Part shown: positions 1-4,916 of the stretch, one piece after another
Numbering within the stretch: the first letter of the stretch is position 1
How the letters are laid out: every line of letters starts with the position of its first letter
From: Lachnospiraceae bacterium
GTDB lineage: Bacteria > Bacillota > Clostridia > Lachnospirales > Lachnospiraceae
Reading direction: 5' to 3'
Length of the DNA stretch: 9,040 bases
NCBI GenBank assembly: GCA_902363835.1
Contig: CABJBM010000055.1
Span: 1-9,040, forward strand
Translations under genes and position numbers: made by a program
The notes under the pieces: generated by a model
Told to the model about the DNA's origin: nothing
Database searches by the model: none
Seen by the model: only the letters and a program-made list of their open reading frames with translations

Positions 1-39
1 GTTCTTTTTTAATATCTGAAAGAAAGTGGTTTTTTCATT

Positions 40-1047
40 TTGTGCGAAAAATTTTTGCATTTTGCGCGCAAAGCTACAGTCTGTATTGGAATTGTTCTTC
101 ATTTTCAGAGTTCCGATAAAATGGAGGCAGCATACGGCCTTGCCATTACGGTCACCATGCTTATGACAACAATTCTGCTATTTAACTATATGCGGAAGAA
201 AAAAACACCGCTTATACTTGCAGTCATCATGCTTGTTTTCTTCATGACTTTTGAATTTTCTTTCTTCCTGGCAAATATTATTAAGTTCTTTCATGGTGGA
301 TTCGTTGCAGTAATTATCGCAATTTCAATATTGTTCATTATGTATCTCTGGTATAGGTCACATATTATAAAGTTGCGTTTTCGCGATCTTGTACCAATTG
401 AAAACTATATTGAGCAGTTAAATCAATTACGTCACGATACGGCTGTTCCGAAATACGCAAGTAATCTTGTGTGCTTGACTAACTGCCCGGACACGCAAAA
501 AATAGAACGTAAAATTATGTACTTTCTGTTAGATAAAAGGCCGAAAAAGGCTGATGTTTACTGGTTTGTGAATGTTTACGTAACAGATGAGCCTTATCAG
601 GCAGAGTATGTAGTTGAAAAATACAATAGCACTTTTATAGTAAATATACAAATAAATCTTGGCTTTCGAATTGAGCAGAATCTCAATGTATTTTTACGGC
701 AGATATCAACAGAATTAGTGAATAACAATGAAATTGAACACCAATTTAATACTTATTCCATCATACCAAACCGCAAACTGGGAGACTTTCGTTTTGTATT
801 TATTGAGGAAGTTCTATCCAATCAATCCTCACTCTCAAACTGGGATTCGTTTCTGTTAAGGACCAAGTTTTTTATACAGAAGTTCACGGTTTCCCCGTCA
901 AATTGGTTTGGGCTTGACACTAGTGATGTTTATATTGAAAAGGTTCCTATGATTATCGGTAATTCAAACCGTACTGTTTTAAAAAGAAGTTTGAAAACTC
1001 CTGATGAAAAACATACAGAGGATCCTAACCTCCAGGATAATTTTTGA
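40..1047 (+). pseudogene. kup: KUP-family potassium transporter, C-terminal half only (5'-truncated)
   Basis: This is the C-terminal half of a KUP/HAK/KT potassium uptake protein, a membrane K+ transporter. The hallmark MEAAYGLAITVTMLMTT stretch (residues 28-44 of the open frame) is the conserved late transmembrane segment of the family. Two more hydrophobic segments follow (about 56-84 and 87-105), then a roughly 230-residue soluble tail typical of the K_trans C-terminal region. Full KUP proteins are about 600-670 residues; only about 325 are left. Family-like sequence begins near base 73 (ATVCIGIVL). Upstream of that the frame reads unrelated residues and meets a stop at 10-12. The only in-frame starts are a TTG at 40 and an ATG at 121, neither with a ribosome site. 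Without the first half of its membrane domain it should not transport K+. A terminator at 1086-1118 follows. The family call is secure; that it is dead is inferred from the missing half. Confidence 0.88.
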
Positions 1048-1085
1048 ATAATTGGCCGTATCAGGTTCCCTTTTCATGAGAAAAG

Positions 1086-1118
1086 AGCCATCTTCCATTT
1101 GCAGGAAGATGGCTTTTT
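1086..1118 (+). terminator. Bidirectional intrinsic terminator after kup
   Basis: A perfect 11-bp stem (AGCCATCTTCC at 1086-1096 with GGAAGATGGCT at 1104-1114) encloses a 7-base loop and is followed by TTTTT ending at 1118. It lies 38 bases after the kup stop codon. On the minus strand the same hairpin is followed by CTTTTC, so it could also end the transcript of the minus-strand tRNA gene, whose 3' end is at 1123. Confidence 0.85.
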
Positions 1119-1122
1119 CTGA

Positions 1123-1176
1123 CGGAAGCGGTGGGATTCGAACCCACGTGCCGGTTGCCCGACAACTTGATTTCGA
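1123..1176 (-). tRNA. 3' fragment of tRNA-Ser(CGA); probable integration attachment site
   Basis: On the minus strand this reads as the 3' part of a class II tRNA. It has the anticodon loop CTCGAAA with anticodon CGA (1173-1175), the 3' strand of the anticodon stem (TCAAG), a long variable arm with a 6-bp stem closed by a GCAA loop (TGTCGG/CCGGCA, one wobble pair), a T arm GTGGG-TTCGAAT-CCCAC, the acceptor 3' strand CGCTTCC, and discriminator G at 1123. The long variable arm, CGA anticodon and G73 together indicate serine. The 5' half is missing: the bases upstream of the loop (AATAA) cannot pair with TCAAG, and no D arm or GGAAGCG acceptor strand lies nearby. The break falls at the anticodon loop, a usual crossover site of tyrosine integrases, so this is probably the displaced half of an att site and not a working tRNA. 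Confidence 0.8.
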
Positions 1177-1496
1177 GTTATTTGAGGGCAAGTTTCGATG
1201 AGATTATCAAGGTAACTTTGAGACACCTTAAAATCCCGCAAACTCGCATGAATCAAGGCTTTTCGGGCGAAAATCATGAGTTTACCACGCTTCGGCTCGC
1301 CCCCCGAATTTAACGGTTTTCAGAGCAAAGTGTAGAAAAACGACCAGTGAAATGACCTTAAGATACTTTAGTTTCCTGGCATTTTTAAGAACATAGACCA
1401 CAGCGTACCCTACCATTGACATTGATTAAAAGTGAATAACGCAAAACAGACAGAGCTGATATCTGTCTGCACCATCAATGCATTGGAGGGATGGAT
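1177..1496. other. Gene-free stretch between att fragment and excisionase-like gene
   Basis: I find no convincing gene in these 320 bases. Short frames on both strands read through the tRNA fragment and have no family resemblance. The stretch has a perfect 8-bp hairpin (CAGACAGA at 1447-1454 with TCTGTCTG at 1462-1469, loop of 7) shortly before the next gene, and a TTGACA at 1416-1421 that could be a -35 element, but no good -10 sits 16-18 bases downstream. In an integrative element this position would hold the terminal recombinase-binding arms. I cannot identify them by eye. Confidence 0.5.
1447..1469 (+). promoter_or_regulatory. Hairpin / inverted repeat in the leader of the excisionase-like gene
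   Basis: The perfect inverted repeat CAGACAGA / TCTGTCTG has arms of 8 bases and a 7-base loop, and ends 27 bases before the ATG at 1497. It is not followed by a T-run, so it is not a terminator on the plus strand. It may be an operator or a recombinase arm site. Only the symmetry is certain. Confidence 0.4.
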
Positions 1497-1956
1497 ATGG
1501 CAACTGACTACTCTCACCTTCTGGCTGAATACCCGGAAAAAACATGTCAAGACCAATTTTACAGGATTTGCAGAATAAGCAAACGAAAAGCCACATGGCT
1601 TTTAGAGAACGGGTACATCCCCTGCGAAGATACAGGGAAAAAGACCCGTAGGTTCAAAATCCAGATAACGGACGTGATAGAATACCTTACCCGCTTAGAA
1701 GATTCTCCGGAGTCCCTGCTGACACCTCCCGGAATTTTTTCAAGCGGAATAAAATATAGACCCAAACACAAAATTGTGGAGCCGATAAATTCAGATAAAT
1801 TTATGAAGATGCTGAAGAAAAGGTGGAGCAGCTCTCCTGATACCCAAAGACTGCCTGATCGAATACATGGCAACCAAAGCCCACCGCATCACCCAAAAAT
1901 CAAATAAGCACATGAGTCTGATACGAAAATTTCAAGAGGAACAGCTACAGGCTTGA
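1497..1956 (+). pseudogene. Excisionase-like helix-turn-helix protein of an integrative element, broken by internal deletion/frameshift
   Basis: The N-terminal ~115 residues (from MATDYSHLLAEYPE) resemble the small two-part HTH proteins found beside integrases in clostridial integrative elements. A first HTH region (QDQFYRICRISKRKATWLLENGYIPC, about residues 18-45) picks the site, and the DTGKKTRRFKI strand follows. The start at 1497 is chosen because GGAGG at 1485-1489 is well spaced from it but too close to the ATG at 1491. The open frame runs to 1907 but becomes nonsense after KKRWSSSPDT (about 1840). In the +1 frame from about 1830 a family-like tail appears (LLIPKDCLIEYMATKAHRIT and on to LQA, stop 1954-1956). 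The second HTH that should lie between the halves is missing, so the deletion also changed frame. Family recognition is from memory of the pattern. No integrase gene follows. Confidence 0.7.
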
Positions 1957-1970
1957 AAGTAGAAAAAACA

Positions 1971-2008
1971 AATGCCCGTCATGGCAAGCAAACCATAACG
2001 GGCATTTT
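1971..2008 (+). terminator. Bidirectional terminator between convergent genes
   Basis: AATGCCCGT (1971-1979) pairs with ACGGGCATT (1998-2006). After one C/A mismatch, ATGG (1981-1984) pairs with CCAT (1993-1996) around an 8-base loop. The plus side ends in TTTT followed by CTTATTT; the minus side ends in a T-rich run (TTTGTTTTTTC). It sits between the end of the broken excisionase-like gene and the end of the minus-strand ATPase and fits termination of both. Confidence 0.85.
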
Positions 2009-2034
2009 CTTATTTAAAAGGAAGGCGCAGAGAC

Positions 2035-3249
2035 TCAATTCCATTGCTCAGACAATAGGAACTCACGGATATTCATATGCTTTAGTCCATCCCTACTCAT
2101 ATCAAATTCATCATAGGACACAACATACTTGGGGAAGTTGTCCCTGACCGTATCATATGCTCCGAATTCACGCTGGATGGTTTCCTCGGATGCCAGCAAA
2201 TAAGCTACCTGAACGTAGAGCTTTTGCGTTTGCTTTTCAGCAATAAAATCAATCTCTTTTTCTCCTGCCTTTCCAACGGTGATCTTATACCCTCGCCGCA
2301 GGAGTTCCATATACACGATGTTCTCAAAAATGAGGTTGATGTCCTTCATATTCCCGCCGAAAACAGCCTCTCTGATTCCGTGGTCGGCAATATAGTATTT
2401 TTCGTTGACAGTGAGAAGCTTCTTACCCTGCAAGTCCTGCCTGCGGACACGATAGAATAGAAAAGCATCCTCGCAAGCCTTGATGTAGTTGAGGATGGTC
2501 TCCGGCGCAACAGTACGTCCCTCGCTTTTAAGATATTTTGAAATCGCCGTGGCGGAGAAAGTCGTCCCGATGTTTGCCGTAATGTATGCGATGATACGCT
2601 CCAGCAAATCGACATCCCGGATGTTGTTGCGTTTTACGATATCTTTCAAAACGACGGAATTGTAAAGGTCTTCCAGATACTGACGGCTCGGCTGTTCGGC
2701 ATAGCGGAGGTTGCTCAGGTACGGCATCCCGCCATCGGTAAGGTATCGGGTAAACATCGCTCTCAAATCGGAATCAGGAAAAACGGTATGATACAGCTCC
2801 GAAAACTCTCCGAAGGAAAAGGGATAGATGACAAACTCCACATATCGTCCGGCAAGGTATGTGGCCAACTCTCCCGAAAGCAGCTTGGCATTTGAGCCGG
2901 TGATATAGATATCACAATTAAATTCAACCCGAAAGGAATTGATGCACTTTTCCCAGCCAACGACTTCCTGAATCTCATCGAAAAAAAGATATGCCTTCCC
3001 GGAGATGCCATTTACCCGCCGAGTGACCTCCTCATGCAGTGCCTCGGCAAAACAAAGGTGTGCGTTGCTCATATTTTCAAAGTTGATAGAAATAAACTGA
3101 TCCTCATTCACACCGGAGGCGACCAGCTCTCGCTGGATCAAATCCAACATGACGGACTTTCCGCTGCGGCGGATGCCGGTTAAAACTTTAATAAGCTCAT
3201 TTCCGATAAAGGGACGGATGCGGCGCATATATAACTCTCGATTAATCAT
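2035..3249 (-). CDS. AAA_14 / DUF4143 family ATP-binding protein
   Basis: A complete 404-residue protein of the widespread family that joins an AAA_14 ATPase to a C-terminal DUF4143 region. Seen in the sequence: Walker A GIRRSGKS (25-32), Walker B KAYLFFDEIQEV with acidic pair 91-92, a sensor-like ITGSNAKLLS (116-125), the family motif LAGRYVEF (132-139), a winged-helix-like middle (about 215-275), and a nuclease-fold-like end with KEIDFIAE (331-338) followed by KLYVQVAY (343-350). The end resembles PD-(D/E)XK folds, but the usual lysine of the second strand is not at the expected place, so nuclease activity is doubtful. The ATG at 3249 is chosen because AAAGGAGG lies 10 bases upstream; an upstream in-frame extension to 3312 has no ribosome site. 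The gene is intact, has its own promoter, and stands alone between decayed mobile-element genes and the next operon. The physiological role of the family is not settled. Confidence 0.93.
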   Translation of the reverse strand: MINRELYMRRIRPFIGNELIKVLTGIRRSGKSVMLDLIQRELVASGVNEDQFISINFENMSNAHLCFAEALHEEVTRRVNGISGKAYLFFDEIQEVVGWEKCINSFRVEFNCDIYITGSNAKLLSGELATYLAGRYVEFVIYPFSFGEFSELYHTVFPDSDLRAMFTRYLTDGGMPYLSNLRYAEQPSRQYLEDLYNSVVLKDIVKRNNIRDVDLLERIIAYITANIGTTFSATAISKYLKSEGRTVAPETILNYIKACEDAFLFYRVRRQDLQGKKLLTVNEKYYIADHGIREAVFGGNMKDINLIFENIVYMELLRRGYKITVGKAGEKEIDFIAEKQTQKLYVQVAYLLASEETIQREFGAYDTVRDNFPKYVVSYDEFDMSRDGLKHMNIREFLLSEQWN

Positions 3250-3283
3250 AGATGAAAGACCTCCTTTGCAATATTCGATATAT

Positions 3284-3312
3284 ATGTTACCACAGATACA
3301 AATTAAATTCAA
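3284..3312 (-). promoter_or_regulatory. Promoter of the AAA_14/DUF4143 gene
   Basis: On the minus strand TTGAAT (-35, 3307-3312) is followed after exactly 17 bases by TAACAT (-10, 3284-3289). Transcription would start near 3277, giving a leader of about 28 bases with AAAGGAGG at 3260-3267. Spacing and position fit a sigma-A promoter, although both hexamers deviate from consensus. Confidence 0.5.
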
Positions 3313-3440
3313 GTCAAATCACACATTTTTATAAGATATAACTTTCAAAAACTATATTTCAGCAAATTTCAACATCTTAAACCAAAGTCCAGTTAAAGCG
3401 CCGGAGAATCGGAGCGCAGAATGTGCTCCAGTTTTCCCGC
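3313..3440. other. Intergenic stretch upstream of two divergent transcription units
   Basis: I see no supported gene here. A 23-codon minus-strand frame (3393-3464) has no ribosome site. GGAGC / GCTCC at about 3411-3429 is a weak 5-bp inverted repeat. The GC-richer block around 3395-3440 inside AT-rich flanks could be a remnant of a lost gene tail, but I cannot name it. Confidence 0.4.
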
Positions 3441-3469
3441 TTTACACATCATATAGTTGAGCATAATAA
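3441..3469 (+). promoter_or_regulatory. Candidate promoter of the five-gene operon
   Basis: TTTACA (3441-3446) and TAATAA (3464-3469) are separated by exactly 17 bases, a near-consensus sigma-A arrangement. A start site near 3476 would put the hairpin at 3485-3520 at the very beginning of the transcript, about 75 bases before the first gene. Confidence 0.55.
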
Positions 3470-3484
3470 ATCATAATTTTAATG

Positions 3485-3522
3485 AAAGTCTACGGAGCGT
3501 GGATTGATACCGTAGACTTTTT
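3485..3522 (+). terminator. Intrinsic-terminator-like hairpin in the operon leader
   Basis: AAAGTCTACGG (3485-3495) pairs perfectly with CCGTAGACTTT (3510-3520) around a 14-base loop, with a T-run ending at 3522. No intact gene lies upstream on this strand. It is either the leftover terminator of a lost gene or, if the promoter at 3441-3469 is real, an attenuator that transcription must pass to reach the operon. Confidence 0.7.
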
Positions 3523-3550
3523 GCGTTAAACTAAGTGTGAGGTGAGAATA

Positions 3551-3889
3551 ATGGATACAAAAAGAAAAAAAGAACTTTTGAATGAATGGAAAAACCGTCA
3601 CCCGGATATGGGCGTGATTTCTATTTTCTACAAAGCTACCGGAGATTTATTTCTGAACATTTCCAAAGATATAAAGGCAGATTTTAATGGCAACCGTTTT
3701 AGGCTCTCGGTAAAACTCCACCCAAACAAGTATCTTCAAGCACTATGGGACAAATATGGGGAGAATGGATTTGATTATTCCGTGGTAAAAGTCCTCAAAT
3801 ATGAGAGCCCGGAGGATGACCCGACAGATAAATTAAATGCACTTTTGGAAGAATGCCTGTTGGAAATGCCACAGGCAAGGAGGATTTGA
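3551..3889 (+). CDS. Small GIY-YIG-fold family protein, probably without catalytic residues
   Basis: A 112-residue protein resembling the small GIY-YIG nuclease-like proteins of clostridia. The recognisable pattern is MGVISIFYKATGDLFLNISKD (about 20-40), then a HPNKYLQALWDKYGENGFDYSVVKVL block (about 57-82) matching the 'H-N-LQ-W-YG-F-VLE' stretch of the fold. The catalytic positions look replaced: the GIY tyrosine (GVIS), the helix arginine (KADFN where a typical member has R-W/F-N-x-H), and the glutamate of the VLE strand (VLKVL). DNA cleavage is therefore unlikely, and a binding or structural role more so. The ATG at 3551 has GAGGTGAG just before it; an in-frame GTG at 3542 lies inside that site. 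The gene opens the operon, and its last codons contain the AGGAGG of the next gene, whose start is 2 bases after this stop. The fold call is moderate; the loss of activity is inferred. Confidence 0.75.
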   Translation: MDTKRKKELLNEWKNRHPDMGVISIFYKATGDLFLNISKDIKADFNGNRFRLSVKLHPNKYLQALWDKYGENGFDYSVVKVLKYESPEDDPTDKLNALLEECLLEMPQARRI

Positions 3890-3891
3890 AC

Positions 3892-4356
3892 ATGAACGAA
3901 AAAATTGTACTGGTTACAGAGAACTATAACCGTGTGGACGGGCGAAATGCCTATCATTCCGCATTGAAGAAACTAACTTTGGGTGCGCCCCATTGGGAAG
4001 AAAACAAAGGTATGCAGATAGCAGCACAGCTTTGGAAAGAGAATAAGGACGGAGAACTGGAAATTAGCATAGAACTCCCTATTCATCAGATTTTTGACTT
4101 AATGATTTTTTTAAGCCGGACGCTGCTCTATTTCAAAGAAGCATACCGTTTCCCTTTGCTGTATGATCCGGAAAATCCCACAGTAGAACGAATTGGCGTA
4201 CAGGGTGGTGTTCTCTCCATGGAAATCTGCACGGATAACCCAGATATTCAAACAGACATTCAAACTTTTTCCCAGTCTTTGAGTGATTTGGGAGAACTAA
4301 CCGGGGAAAGGCTTCGAACACTTACCCGGATTTTGGAAGAATTGGAGATGTATTAG
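3892..4356 (+). CDS. DUF6530-like protein of unknown function
   Basis: A 154-residue soluble protein with no signal peptide or membrane segment. Its pattern (VTENYNRVDGRNA near the N-terminus, ELPIHQIFDLMIFL in the middle, YRFPLLYDPENPTVERIGVQG, and a C-terminal FSQSLSDLGELTGERLRTL) matches what I remember of DUF6530, a family without an assigned activity; the name is from memory. The start at 3892 has AGGAGG eight bases upstream, inside the end of the preceding gene, so the two are probably translationally coupled. Only 2 bases separate its TAG from the next ATG. Its final codons (EELEMY) lie in the copy of the ~34-base repeat that recurs before the AAA/VWA gene, which suggests that this gene was once the direct neighbour of the ATPase. 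Confidence 0.72.
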   Translation: MNEKIVLVTENYNRVDGRNAYHSALKKLTLGAPHWEENKGMQIAAQLWKENKDGELEISIELPIHQIFDLMIFLSRTLLYFKEAYRFPLLYDPENPTVERIGVQGGVLSMEICTDNPDIQTDIQTFSQSLSDLGELTGERLRTLTRILEELEMY

Positions 4357-4372
4357 AGATGAAAAATCAAAT
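4339..4372 (+). repeat. Direct repeat copy A over the DinB-like gene start
   Basis: The ~34 bases from GAATTGGAGATG through the start codon to ATCAAAT are almost identical to bases 4884-4916. The copies differ only by single-base indels (GGAGATG versus GGAGTG, TGTAT versus TGTTAT, AAAATC versus AAAAC). This copy contains the end of the DUF6530-like gene, its stop, and the ATG of the DinB-like gene. Confidence 0.75.
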
Positions 4373-4871
4373 ATTATTTCAACTTGATATGTGTTGGCAA
4401 CTATATAGTTATCATATGGAAACTTTAACTGATGAAGAAGCATTGTGGGTGTTTGATGCTGACGGACTGCAAGTGCGAGAGAAAAGTTCAACTTGGAAAG
4501 CTGATTGGCCTCACACAGAGACTTATGAAATTGGGCCTGCAAGTATCGCTTGGACTCTTTGGCACATTATATATTGGTGGAGTACAGCACTGAATTATAA
4601 TTTCGGAGATGGCACTCTTGCTAAGGATGACGTGCTTTGGCCCGGAAGTGTTTGTATGGCAAAAGCAAAAATTCAAGAGCTTTATACTGAATGGAAAGCA
4701 AAATTAAACTCTGTAAGCGAAGATGATTATGCAAAGGACGAGCATGCAAGGTGGCCATTTGAAAATAAGAATTTTGCCGATATCGCACTTTGGCTGAACG
4801 CAGAGCTGATGAAAAATGCTGCTGAAATAGGATACGGACGTTTTCTATATTGTGTTGCTAAAAGGAAGTGA
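4359..4871 (+). CDS. DinB-fold family protein
   Basis: A 170-residue protein of the DinB/DfsB-like superfamily, four-helix-bundle proteins that usually bind a divalent metal with three histidines and act in thiol-dependent or unknown reactions. Seen: a first helix with LDMCWQLYSYHM giving H19, the hallmark SIAWTLWHIIYWWSTAL giving H69, and a C-terminal helix LNAELMKNAAEIGYGRFLY. The third ligand position, often histidine, is asparagine here (N153), so metal binding may be altered. The start at 4359 follows the previous stop by 2 bases; its ribosome site is GGAG at 4344-4347. The start region duplicates that of the following ATPase gene, and the whole gene is one repeat unit (4339-4883), pointing to insertion into an existing operon. 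Its substrate cannot be told from sequence. Confidence 0.82.
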   Translation: MKNQILFQLDMCWQLYSYHMETLTDEEALWVFDADGLQVREKSSTWKADWPHTETYEIGPASIAWTLWHIIYWWSTALNYNFGDGTLAKDDVLWPGSVCMAKAKIQELYTEWKAKLNSVSEDDYAKDEHARWPFENKNFADIALWLNAELMKNAAEIGYGRFLYCVAKRK

Positions 4872-4883
4872 TATAAGGCTTAA

Positions 4884-4916
4884 GAATTGGAGTGTTATTA
4901 GAGATGAAAAACAAAT
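4884..4916 (+). repeat. Direct repeat copy B over the AAA/VWA gene start
   Basis: Second copy of the repeat at 4339-4372. It contains GGAG (4889-4892), the in-frame GTG at 4892 and the ATG at 4904. In copy A the same bases end the DUF6530-like gene and start the DinB-like gene; here the preceding gene has already ended at 4871. The 545-base interval between the copies is exactly the DinB-like gene plus its tail. Confidence 0.75.

Noticed and set aside
1074..1313. Short frames on both strands crossing the tRNA fragment (1131-1313 plus, 979-1191 and 1074-1277 minus)
   Set aside because: They translate tRNA sequence and the island edge, have no ribosome sites and show no family resemblance.
3393..3464. 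A 23-codon minus-strand frame starting with MLNYMMCKAGKLEH
   Set aside because: No ribosome site, too short, overlaps the candidate promoter of the operon, and no recognised family.
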